Source of the DNA: an uncultured Bacteroides sp. | Lineage (GTDB): Bacteria; Bacteroidota; Bacteroidia; Bacteroidales; Bacteroidaceae | Length of the DNA: 64,000 bases | Reading direction: 5' to 3' | Assembly: GCA_944321495.1 (NCBI GenBank) | Contig: CALULP010000024.1 | Location: 1-64,000, forward strand | In this document: positions 1 through 7,859 of the stretch, piece after piece | Numbering within the stretch: position 1 is the first letter of the stretch | Layout of the letters: every line of letters starts with the position of its first letter | Program-made: the position numbers and the translations under genes | Notes under the pieces: model-generated | Told to the model about the DNA's origin: nothing | The model's database searches: none | The model's input: the letters and a program-made list of their open reading frames with translations, nothing else

Positions 1-1164
1 TGTAAGACTCCAATGGCGAAGAGTATTACCAAACGTACACTTGTCGGGTTTCGTAAAGCTAAAGTAAATACAAGATATTTTGAAGATTTAATCAACCAGA
101 TTAAGAACAAGCCAGAAAACTTTATAGTCAAAGTTGCCAAAGGTCGTTCTTACTGGAAAGCCATAGATAATGACAATATGAAGTTTAATGCTATAGTGGG
201 AAATCCACCATATCAAATTATGGATGGAGGTGCTGGAGTAAGTGCAAAACCTGTTTATAACTTATTTGTTGAAATAGCTAAACTTATAAATCCAACATAT
301 ATCTCCATGATTATGCCTTCTAGATGGTTTGCGGGAGGTAAAGGATTGGACTCATTTAGAGCGAATATGTTGTCTGATAAACGAATTCGTTATATTTTCG
401 ATTATATTAATGCAAAGGATTGTTTCCCAACATCAAGTATTGGTGGAGGTGTAAATTATATCTTATGGGATGCTAACCACCATGGGGATTGTTCGATTAC
501 AACTGTCCAAGGATTATTACGTGACACTGTATCACGCCCATTAGATCAGTTTTCGGTATTCATCCGTTATAATCCTGCGATCCATATAATTCAGAAATGT
601 CAATCAGACAAAACCTTTGCCTCGATAGTAAGTACACGTAATCCATTTGGTTTATCATCAAATATTAGAGGCGATAAATCTGGAGATCTTCGTTTAATAT
701 CAAGCGAAGGGATATCATGGCTTCCTAAAACAGCTGTTTCAGCTTCAAATCAACTACTCTCTAAATACAAAATTCTTATGAGCAAAGTAACAGCTGAACA
801 TGCCGGTGAGCCTGATAAAAACGGCCAATTCAGAATTGTTTCAAGGACAGAAATTATAGAGCCAAATGATGTTTGTACGGATTCCTATTTAATTATTGGT
901 GCTTCGGAAGACAAGTCTATTGTTGAGAATGAATATAAGTATATTCAAACTCGTTTTGCTAGATTTTTATTAATGCTGGCAGTATCTTCTATAAATCTTT
1001 CTCCTGATAAGTTTCAATTCATTCCATTGCAAGATTTTACGGAAAGATCTGATATTAATTGGAATAATAATATCTCTGATATAGACAATCAGTTGTATAT
1101 CAAGTATGACTTATCAAGAGAAGAAATAGCATTCATAGAAAAAATGATAAAAGTATATGACTAA
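1..1164 (+). CDS. Eco57I/TaqI-type adenine DNA methyltransferase, 5' end outside window
   Basis: The frame is open to base 1, so the true start lies upstream and about 387 codons are visible. Numbered from the first visible Met (base 13), the N6-adenine methyltransferase catalytic motif NPPY sits at residues 64-67 in the context VGNPPYQ. It is followed by the strand ISMIMPSRW, as in TaqI-like enzymes. The SAM-binding motif I must lie upstream. The remaining 250 or so residues have no motif I can name and would hold target recognition. The family methylates adenine in restriction-modification systems, and in type IIG enzymes it is fused to a nuclease; whether a nuclease exists here cannot be seen. 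The gene is AT-rich and converges on the receiver gene at 1318. It may be a separate restriction enzyme or a partner of that operon. Confidence 0.75.
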   Translation, partial: CKTPMAKSITKRTLVGFRKAKVNTRYFEDLINQIKNKPENFIVKVAKGRSYWKAIDNDNMKFNAIVGNPPYQIMDGGAGVSAKPVYNLFVEIAKLINPTYISMIMPSRWFAGGKGLDSFRANMLSDKRIRYIFDYINAKDCFPTSSIGGGVNYILWDANHHGDCSITTVQGLLRDTVSRPLDQFSVFIRYNPAIHIIQKCQSDKTFASIVSTRNPFGLSSNIRGDKSGDLRLISSEGISWLPKTAVSASNQLLSKYKILMSKVTAEHAGEPDKNGQFRIVSRTEIIEPNDVCTDSYLIIGASEDKSIVENEYKYIQTRFARFLLMLAVSSINLSPDKFQFIPLQDFTERSDINWNNNISDIDNQLYIKYDLSREEIAFIEKMIKVYD

Positions 1165-1183
1165 TGATTATAATATAAAATAT

Positions 1184-1228
1184 ACCAATGGATAATAAAT
1201 GTTTTTCAATTTTATATTATCCATTGGC
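1184..1228. terminator. Bidirectional hairpin between converging genes
   Basis: A 13-bp stem (CCAATGGATAATA paired with TATTATCCATTGG) encloses an AT-rich loop just after the methyltransferase stop codon. It sits between two converging genes and can act on both strands. There is no strong T-run, so efficiency is uncertain. Confidence 0.5.
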
Positions 1229-1317
1229 TATAAGAATATATAAGTCTTATTCCCTATTTAAAAACATACCTTTTATCCGTCTTAATATTAAAGTGAGTAT
1301 AGGTGTCTTATTTTTAA

Positions 1318-2586
1318 CTACCCCGGCTCTTCTTGACTTTCAGTAGGTACAGACTCAAGTGATATACCTATTGCTTGATTGGGTATACGTGGTAAAGCTT
1401 GGCGTTGCAAATATAATGCATACCTTTCTGTTATATGTCGTATAAATGGAGGTAAGATACGACCTATTTTATATTTCTCCACGTCTTTATACTTTTTGAC
1501 AATTAATTCTTGAAACTTAAATGCATAAAACTTATTTTTCATGAGAGGACCTATAATAGCCTCATTATTATGCTCCTTAAAATTTCCATACTTAGGATCA
1601 AATAAACCTTTCGCTTGAGCATTTGTTAATGCAGTACCTTTTATTAAGTACACTTTATTAACGTCAGGACATTCAATACAATTGTCTTTTTTGCATGAAT
1701 CACATTGAGGTTCTTTTCGTCCTATACAATCACATGTAGGGCGGATATTTAAATAATATTTTTTGTCTTCTAATTGGTATATATCACCTGTTATAGAAGA
1801 TTCTTTATTAGGACTTGAATCTAGACGTTGAACTTGGAGAATGTCTAAAATCTCTTCCTGAGTGGGTTGCACATCCCCCACTTTGAGTAATTGTGCTTGC
1901 TCAATAGATAAAGGTTGCATTCTTCCAAAAATATTCTGTGTCAAAACATCTAGTAGTTCATCATTAGGATTAACTGAATCTGTATTTGCCGTTTGCCATA
2001 TTACTAATGGCCAATATTTTGAGTTTGCTAATTGTTTGAATGTATGTGCTTTAGCTCTCTCAATAGCATTATCCCATATTTTTAGTACATATATAGAAGG
2101 CATATTATCTATCCAATTATTTATAACCTCCATTACTTTTACATTTCCATCATTCGTAATGTCTGATTTGTTTTTGATAAAAATGGGGAGGTTATCTTTT
2201 TCTATATCTATTTTATTTCTCTTCAATTCAGACTTTATAGTATTTGATTTATTGCTAAATATAAAAATAGGAATATAGCATACCTCTAAAATTTCTTGAA
2301 TAAATGTAATAAGTTCCACTTTAGCTTGCTTTTGAGCTTCTTGCATACCTTGAATAGGAAAACCAGATTCATCTTCGGTTGTCACCAGTTCCCAATCTAA
2401 CAAAATAAAGCTTAATTTACGTAAATTAACAGCGTTGAGTTTAGGTACAGAATCGTATTTTACCAAAGGGTAACCACGCCCTTCAAAATGTTTAACTATT
2501 TGGACAATTCTATCACTATTACCCTCACTAAAAACATGATCATCAACAACCATGCCTATTCCTGAAAAAAGCTCATCAATATTCAT
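1318..2586 (-). CDS. Receiver-domain protein with C-terminal cysteine cluster (island operon)
   Basis: The chosen ATG at 2586 overlaps the upstream kinase stop by 11 bases; an ATG at 2616 is also possible. From 2586 the protein is 422 residues. The first 145 or so look like a two-component receiver: acidic pair D15-D16 after a hydrophobic strand, D64 in ILLDWEL as phospho-acceptor, S111 after IFIF, and a Lys near 138 after PIFI. After a middle region without recognised motifs come six cysteines (285, 287, 295, 298, 303, 306), which look metal-binding. The C-terminus is basic and aromatic, with no DNA-binding output domain I can name. Third gene of the methylase-kinase-receiver operon, it is probably the phosphorylation target of the kinase. 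I recall receiver-like domains being catalogued in bacterial conflict systems, but no exact family is claimed. Confidence 0.6.
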   Translation of the reverse strand: MNIDELFSGIGMVVDDHVFSEGNSDRIVQIVKHFEGRGYPLVKYDSVPKLNAVNLRKLSFILLDWELVTTEDESGFPIQGMQEAQKQAKVELITFIQEILEVCYIPIFIFSNKSNTIKSELKRNKIDIEKDNLPIFIKNKSDITNDGNVKVMEVINNWIDNMPSIYVLKIWDNAIERAKAHTFKQLANSKYWPLVIWQTANTDSVNPNDELLDVLTQNIFGRMQPLSIEQAQLLKVGDVQPTQEEILDILQVQRLDSSPNKESSITGDIYQLEDKKYYLNIRPTCDCIGRKEPQCDSCKKDNCIECPDVNKVYLIKGTALTNAQAKGLFDPKYGNFKEHNNEAIIGPLMKNKFYAFKFQELIVKKYKDVEKYKIGRILPPFIRHITERYALYLQRQALPRIPNQAIGISLESVPTESQEEPG

Positions 2587-4858
2587 TGTGTTCTTGTTTA
2601 ATAAAGTTAACCACAAAGTTTGCGCCGCAAAGAATTATATCTGATTGAACTTCTGCTAATTCAATAGAATAATCATTACGTTCCATTAATTTACGAGAAA
2701 TATACAGACCTAACCCACGTCCCTCTTGACCTTTACCGGAGTAAAATGCATCAAAAATATAAGGTTTATCTTCTTCTCTAATACCAGGACCATTGTCAGA
2801 AAAAATTAATTTACAATTATCCCCATCTAAAGTAACAATAATCTTTTTATTATCTTTTTCTTCAAGCCAATAAACAGCATTGTCCAAAAGATTTATCAAT
2901 AATTGCAAGAGATCCGCATCTGTACATTTTGCCACTAAAGGAGATCCAACAATATTTATTCTATATTCAATCTTATGTTCAGCTAAAGTTCTTTTATATA
3001 TGGTTATAACTTTATCTAAAATATCTTTAACCCTTATTTGACGACGTCTTTGTTTAGATGAAGTGAATAACATCTGTAAATCTTTCATCTGATTTTGGAT
3101 GTATGAAAAAATACCATAAAGCTTTTGAAGTTCCGATGTTAAAAGAGAGTGGTCAAAATTTGAATGTAAAGAATCCTCGTATAAGGATCTTAATTCATCA
3201 ATTCCCTTGTTTAACATCATCATAATATCATGACTCGCTGTTTCTACCGAAATACCAACAGCTGCTAAAGATTCCGTACGTTCAACTCTGCAACTTAAAT
3301 ATTTATTCTCAGATTTATAAGCATTCTCTAACTGAGTTAATAGAGACAACGCATGCTTGTCATCCTTCAGTTGATTACGAAGATTAGATATTTCTTTACT
3401 TACCGCATCTTTACGTATCTTATCAAGTTGTGATTTTTTTTCTTTATCTGCTAAATATGCAGCATAAGCTCCATTACGTATGTATGATAAGAAGCTTTGT
3501 ATTATACAAATAAAATCGGTGGTATAATTCCCCTCCTCAATAAGTCCCTCTCGATTCGTTTTATCTTTCAGATGAGGATTGCCAAATTTAGTTATCTTAA
3601 TCCTTCCTACTATTTGGTCATTACTTAAAAAATCTCCTGCTCTAACTGTACCACGACGCACCTCTATTTGCAACCAATCATCGTCTGGATCACCATAGGG
3701 AAGAACACGTATATTATCGCGTAGTAAATAAATTCTATGCTCTTTGATAATAGACTTTGCTTCCTTAGGCAAGTAATATTTAGATGACTCATCTTTTGAA
3801 TTTAAATCAAAAACATAAAAGTCAAACTCAAAGTCACCAAAATCACTAACTTCACGAAAAGCCTTAGTTACCTTATTTTGGAAATGATTTCTAAAAACAC
3901 TCATACCTCTAAGTCCATCTTCTTTTATACTCACAGACTTAGTGTGGCCATTTTGCTTATATGTAAACAATCCAGTTTTCGAGGAATAATAACCATTTGT
4001 TATTTGTAATACACTTTGAGTTTCAATTAAATTACGCAATGTAATATCATTAGATTTCTCTTCTTGAGTCCATGGATTATTATTTATATATAATCCAATT
4101 GTGAAATTATTCTGTACCTCATTGGGGCTAATAACCTCATTAAATAAATCTCCAAACCTCAAAAAACTATCTTTGATTGGTTTAAGCTTTGCCAAAGACC
4201 ATGAACCGGATAGATTTGATATCTCAATACGAGTTCCATGAATGTTCTCACGTTTATCGAATTTTAAATTATTTATGGTAACATCATGCTCTTCAAATAC
4301 ATTAGGAGATTGATTTTCTAATTTAAAATTTAATTCGTCTAAATAGAGTCCTTCATTACCGTCTTTAGCACCATCTATAAAATCACTATCATATGAGTTT
4401 AAATCAAAACACAAAGTATATTCTTTACTACTCTCGGATTCTCCTTTTGAATTTAAGATCCAGTTGGCGGGTCTTGTTGTTAAATTAATTGTTCTGCCTA
4501 ATTTTAGCATGGCATATCTGCCGATACCTTTCTCACCCTGAATAATACGGTTATATTTAGGAGTTCTCCGTTCAGAACCATCTTTAGAGAATTTATTAGG
4601 AGTAGCCGGACTCATCCAAGATTTTTCTATTATTTCTGCTGTCATGCCACATCCATTATCTTCAATAATAATTCGAGATTCTGGAGTGATATTTAAAGAC
4701 TCCGTGAATCCATCAAAAGAAATTTTAACCCAGTCAGCATCTGCATCATAGGCATTCTTTATCAATTCAATAACTGCTATCTGCTCATTCTTAATTAGTT
4801 GATCACCCAACATAGTTAGCAATCGAGCGAATGGTCTTATTGTTAAATTCTTAGCCAT
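2576..4858 (-). CDS. Histidine kinase with two GHKL ATPase domains (Hsp90/MORC-like sensor plus kinase core)
   Basis: The ATG at 4858 is chosen because it follows the methylase stop by one base and opens directly into the first domain. The product is 760 residues. Domain one (about 1-330) is an Hsp90/MutL/MORC-type ATPase, with an N-box ELIKNAYDAD (31-40), DNGCGM (67-72) and GEKGIGR (108-114). A linker with coiled-coil character (about 480-530) leads to a kinase core: phospho-acceptor H543 in ETASHDI, N-box LLINLLDNA (653-661), DNGPGI (688-693) and GRGLGL (713-718). No transmembrane segment is seen, so it is cytosolic. A GHKL ATPase as the input part of a histidine kinase is unusual. GHKL ATPases of MutL/MORC type are known in restriction-modification operons. 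Its partner is the receiver encoded next. Confidence 0.75.
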   Translation of the reverse strand: MAKNLTIRPFARLLTMLGDQLIKNEQIAVIELIKNAYDADADWVKISFDGFTESLNITPESRIIIEDNGCGMTAEIIEKSWMSPATPNKFSKDGSERRTPKYNRIIQGEKGIGRYAMLKLGRTINLTTRPANWILNSKGESESSKEYTLCFDLNSYDSDFIDGAKDGNEGLYLDELNFKLENQSPNVFEEHDVTINNLKFDKRENIHGTRIEISNLSGSWSLAKLKPIKDSFLRFGDLFNEVISPNEVQNNFTIGLYINNNPWTQEEKSNDITLRNLIETQSVLQITNGYYSSKTGLFTYKQNGHTKSVSIKEDGLRGMSVFRNHFQNKVTKAFREVSDFGDFEFDFYVFDLNSKDESSKYYLPKEAKSIIKEHRIYLLRDNIRVLPYGDPDDDWLQIEVRRGTVRAGDFLSNDQIVGRIKITKFGNPHLKDKTNREGLIEEGNYTTDFICIIQSFLSYIRNGAYAAYLADKEKKSQLDKIRKDAVSKEISNLRNQLKDDKHALSLLTQLENAYKSENKYLSCRVERTESLAAVGISVETASHDIMMMLNKGIDELRSLYEDSLHSNFDHSLLTSELQKLYGIFSYIQNQMKDLQMLFTSSKQRRRQIRVKDILDKVITIYKRTLAEHKIEYRINIVGSPLVAKCTDADLLQLLINLLDNAVYWLEEKDNKKIIVTLDGDNCKLIFSDNGPGIREEDKPYIFDAFYSGKGQEGRGLGLYISRKLMERNDYSIELAEVQSDIILCGANFVVNFIKQEHNEY

Positions 4859-4859
4859 A

Positions 4860-6134
4860 TTAATTACATTTTCTAGCAAAAATGACGAACTCTTCTGAAT
4901 AAACTTTCCTACAGCAGCCTTTAACACTGGCAAACTTCCCATTAGTATCTCTATATGGAGTAAGTATTTTATTAGATATTTTACGTCTATCTACTTCTAT
5001 GTTTACCATTCCTTCAGCTAACAAACATTCAGTCAGATGTTTTGCATTATCAATTTTTACTCCTTTATATTCTGTATTACCTATAACAAAAAGGCAGGCA
5101 CCTCCGGGATTTAACATTTCAACAACTTTATGGACGGTTGACTGCATGTCTATGTAATATTGCGCAATAGAACGTGTCTTCCTTTTATCTATTGAATACA
5201 TCTTAAATACGATATCTTGGCCCACATTATTTAGTCTTTTCAGGTTTTTATCGAACTCTTCTGAATGATATAGACTTCCTATTGTGCCTTCACGAAGTAA
5301 TCTGAAATCATCAGTATATTCAAGCCAAAGCGTTGATAATTGATGTAAATCAGCATACTCATATGAAGTTACATATGGAGGACTAGTCACAATTAAGTCA
5401 ACAAATGGTTTATCAATATTAACGTCTAGAATATTAGCTCTTTTAATATCTGCCTTCCCGTATTTTTCATTTATATTTTCCATATTTGCCTTTCGCATCA
5501 TATTTACTTGATATATATATGAAGAAAGGACATCCTTAGGCTGTTTCTTTGGGTCAATTTGTGGCTTAATTGATTTTGTAAGCCATCGAGAACAAGATTT
5601 TAATATATTAGAAAAAGCACACAGAAAGAAGTTGCGATATAATTCATCGTCCACAACCAAATATATTGAAGATCGAAGTTTTAATAGATTATCTATATGC
5701 TCTTCGTCGAACCAATATTGTATTCGTTCATTTGAATAAATGCGATTACTTTTATCTACATTACAAGTGTTGTAAGCAGCAATTATTTTGTCAAAAAAAT
5801 CTTGCAATTGTTCATCTTGATATACATTGCTTTTGGTTTCTGCAATTAATGTAGCTACAGGATTTATATCACATCCCCAAAAGTGTTTACCGCTCCTTAC
5901 CGTTTCAAATGCGACAGTACCACACCCACAAAATATGTCAGCTACAGTCTTAACAGAGATGTTGTTTTCCTCAGCTTTATGAATAGCTTTTGTTGTTATA
6001 AATGCAGGAAATTTAGCAGGATATGCATGGATATTATGCATACGCCTTTCCCGTTCGGCTGGCATATTCCATTCTTCCTGTATATCTATCGTATCAAAAT
6101 TAAGTGTACGATAATTATCAATTGTGACATTCAT
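4860..6134 (-). CDS. DNA methyltransferase (TSPPY class), first gene of island operon
   Basis: The product is 424 residues. SAM-binding motif I is seen as DIFCGCGT (66-73), followed by an acidic residue after the next strand (WGCDINP, about 86-92). Catalytic motif IV is TSPPY at 250-254 in DLIVTSPPYVTSYEY. The order I then IV, with about 175 residues between, suggests target recognition in the middle. TSPPY occurs in N4-cytosine and some N6-adenine enzymes, so the methylated base is not decided by the motif. The N-terminal segment HNIHAYPAKFPAF recurs in a group of bacterial DNA methylases. It starts the operon and ends one base before the kinase gene. No nuclease gene accompanies it, so it either marks host DNA for an unseen effector or is itself regulated by the kinase and receiver. 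Confidence 0.75.
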   Translation of the reverse strand: MNVTIDNYRTLNFDTIDIQEEWNMPAERERRMHNIHAYPAKFPAFITTKAIHKAEENNISVKTVADIFCGCGTVAFETVRSGKHFWGCDINPVATLIAETKSNVYQDEQLQDFFDKIIAAYNTCNVDKSNRIYSNERIQYWFDEEHIDNLLKLRSSIYLVVDDELYRNFFLCAFSNILKSCSRWLTKSIKPQIDPKKQPKDVLSSYIYQVNMMRKANMENINEKYGKADIKRANILDVNIDKPFVDLIVTSPPYVTSYEYADLHQLSTLWLEYTDDFRLLREGTIGSLYHSEEFDKNLKRLNNVGQDIVFKMYSIDKRKTRSIAQYYIDMQSTVHKVVEMLNPGGACLFVIGNTEYKGVKIDNAKHLTECLLAEGMVNIEVDRRKISNKILTPYRDTNGKFASVKGCCRKVYSEEFVIFARKCN

Positions 6135-6534
6135 GACAAATCTTTATATTATTCCTTAGCAATATTAACGCAATCAAGCATACATATACAATATACCTAA
6201 AATACGAACAAATATAAGAAAAATCCTTCATTCCACAATGTTTATTTGACTCAAATGATAAGATTGCATAAAAAATAACTCTCCAATGTACTATTGTAGA
6301 TTGAAAATCATTATCTTTATATGTAATATCTTAGACTATACTATAGATGAAGGCATATAGAGTTTACCTTACCTAACAATGAGCAAAGCAAATTGTAAAA
6401 TATCTTCTTGCGGCAAAAGCTTGGTCTTTGAAGGAGACTTTGAAATACAATAAGTATTTTTACTCAAGCAATTATATAAAATAATGGTAATTCTTAGCAA
6501 TTAAAATATTTGCATATTATATTAATATATAATT
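6135..6534. other. AT-rich divergent intergenic region of the island
   Basis: These 400 bases separate the methylase operon (leftwards) from the AbiGi-like gene (rightwards). No gene, tRNA or clear hairpin is seen. It must hold both promoters, but no convincing TAnnTTTG box pair stands out. Confidence 0.4.
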
Positions 6535-7200
6535 ATGAATCCATCTGAAAATTTAGTTAAAAACAGAAACGATCTTTCACCCTATCTCTTTCATTTTACA
6601 AAAGGGGAAGATGCGTATGATAAATTGACAAACATTTTGAATCAATTAAAATTAACTTCTAGTACTCATGATTATATTTGTTTTACAGAGACTCCAATAA
6701 CGCACTTTAGAGAAAATATTTTATATATGAACAGTTTCTATAAACCTATGTTATCTTTTTACGGTATAGGTTTTAGAAGAGATTTGTTGATTAAAGACTT
6801 TGGAGCCAAATCTGTAATTTATGGTGATAAAATGGACGAAGCAAACCTTAAGAAAATAGATATGGGTTGGAGATTTGAGGAACTAAATGTTCTGACACAC
6901 GATTTCACCTGGTTGAGAGAATGGAGAATAAGATATGAATTTGATTTTTCCTCAATATCACCAGAAGATATAATTATAATAGCTAAAACAGACGATGAAG
7001 TAAGAAGTTTATGCTCTTTGCAGGAACTTGAGGATATAGATTATGAATATGAGCCCGAAATAGGAGAATGTACAATGTGGCCTATGTTTTCAAATCTAAG
7101 AGGGTGGAAAGGTATATCTATTGAGCATGTGGAAAAATTAGCTTCAGATAAAGAAGTTGATAGCTATTCTAAATCATTAAAGATTGGTGATTATTTGTAA
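6535..7200 (+). CDS. AbiGi/DUF2971-like putative abortive-infection protein
   Basis: This 221-residue soluble protein has no signal peptide or membrane segment. Near the N-terminus it has LFHFTKG (H20), then CFTETP (49-54), SFYGIGF (74-80) and WLREWR (126-131). Spaced motifs of this kind (HFT, CFTE-P, YG-F, REWR) occur in AbiGi and DUF2971-type families linked to abortive phage resistance. They also resemble the H-Y-E layout of ADP-ribosyltransferase folds, so a DarT-like transferase activity is conceivable; that part is inference. The gene is AT-rich, lies alone on the plus strand between the methylase operon and the island end, and is probably a separate cargo gene. The family call rests on motif shape alone. 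Confidence 0.45.
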   Translation: MNPSENLVKNRNDLSPYLFHFTKGEDAYDKLTNILNQLKLTSSTHDYICFTETPITHFRENILYMNSFYKPMLSFYGIGFRRDLLIKDFGAKSVIYGDKMDEANLKKIDMGWRFEELNVLTHDFTWLREWRIRYEFDFSSISPEDIIIIAKTDDEVRSLCSLQELEDIDYEYEPEIGECTMWPMFSNLRGWKGISIEHVEKLASDKEVDSYSKSLKIGDYL

Positions 7201-7293
7201 AAATCGGAATATCATTTAACAGGTATATTCTGCAATTTTCTCCACTTTAATTGAAGTTTCCTATTAGGTGGAGCAAAAACACAAATCATCTTC

Positions 7294-7322
7294 TTGTATT
7301 TCAAAATAAAACGCTACCTTTG
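7294..7322 (+). promoter_or_regulatory. Candidate Bacteroides-type promoter inside island edge
   Basis: The -7 box TACCTTTG lies at 7315-7322, with a TTG-containing -33 box 18 bases upstream. No coding gene follows before the island end. A transcript from here would run about 175 bases to the terminator at 7473-7506. Confidence 0.4.
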
Positions 7323-7451
7323 TTCTATAATAGGAAATCGACTCCGCAAGACACTGCAAAATACTGCAAGCCTTCGGTGGAGCAATAGCGGGAGATTACT
7401 TCTTTAGCTAAAAGATACATCAAAGATATTCAGCCACTTATCGTTAGATTA

Positions 7452-7470
7452 CGATTCCTGGTGGCACCAC
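7452..7470 (+). repeat. Attachment-site repeat: 3' end of a tRNA-Phe-like gene
   Basis: The 19 bases CGATTCCTGGTGGCACCAC match the 3' end of the tRNA-Phe gene on the minus strand at 24475-24547 (T-loop, acceptor stem and following bases) exactly. Here they stand alone, without the rest of a tRNA, at the point where AT-rich island DNA meets GC-rich chromosome. A terminator hairpin follows three bases later, as after an intact tRNA. This is the expected right-hand att site of an element integrated into a tRNA 3' end; the reconstituted tRNA should lie beyond the left window edge. Confidence 0.75.
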
Positions 7471-7472
7471 AC

Positions 7473-7506
7473 AAAAAGAGAGTTACAGCAATGTAACTCT
7501 CTTTTT
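7473..7506 (+). terminator. Rho-independent terminator after the tRNA tail
   Basis: Stem AGAGAGTTAC paired with GTAACTCTCT and followed by a T-run. It directly follows the tRNA 3' fragment and was probably the native terminator of the tRNA gene disrupted by the island. Confidence 0.8.
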
Positions 7507-7565
7507 ATACCCATAGCCAAAGGTTGGCTACTACCCCAAAGCTACTGTCCATTGGCAGATGCCCA

Positions 7566-7600
7566 TAAAAAACAAGAACCAAGCTTCACAGCCTGGTTCC
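7566..7600 (-). terminator. Terminator downstream of tRNA-Ser
   Basis: On the minus strand the stem GAACCA/TGGTTC is followed by TTGTTTTTT. It lies about 30 bases beyond the 3' end of tRNA-Ser and fits its transcription direction. Confidence 0.65.
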
Positions 7601-7631
7601 CATAACCTATTGTTCTTAATCTTTTTACCTG

Positions 7632-7718
7632 CGGAAAGACAGGGATTCGAACCCTGGGAACAGTTGCCCGTTCACCGCATTTCGAGTGCGGCCCGATCGA
7701 CCACTCCGGCATCTTTCC
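7632..7718 (-). tRNA. tRNA-Ser (CGA)
   Basis: The minus strand reads GGAAAGA at the 5' end, pairing with TCTTTCC at the 3' end. The anticodon stem CCGCA/TGCGG encloses the loop CTCGAAA, giving anticodon CGA. A long variable arm and the T-loop GGTTCGAATCC are present, and the length of 87 bases fits class II serine tRNAs. The full CCA end is not encoded. Confidence 0.93.
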
Positions 7719-7825
7719 TTGTTTTCGGGTGCAAAAGTAATGGCTTTTGGGATAAGTTGTATCTTTTTTGCCGCTTTTTTTCTGCTTGGCGACCGATTTG
7801 CCGTCTTTTGCTGGAAGTTTTTCCC

Positions 7826-7833
7826 TATCTTTG
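7826..7833 (+). promoter_or_regulatory. -7 promoter box of the outer-membrane barrel gene
   Basis: TATCTTTG is a perfect TAnnTTTG box 26 bases before the ATG at 7860. No TTTG occurs at exactly 19 bases upstream, so the -33 element is weak. Confidence 0.6.
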
Positions 7834-7859
7834 GCACGAAATTTTAAACACAACGGTTT

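Noticed and set aside
1862..2278. Plus-strand open frame of 138 codons within the receiver gene
   Set aside because: It is antisense to the receiver protein, which has clear receiver residues and overlaps the kinase gene as expected for an operon.
1..7470. Complete prophage or conjugative element
   Set aside because: No structural phage gene, integrase, relaxase or transfer gene is visible. Only the right end of an island can be supported from this window.
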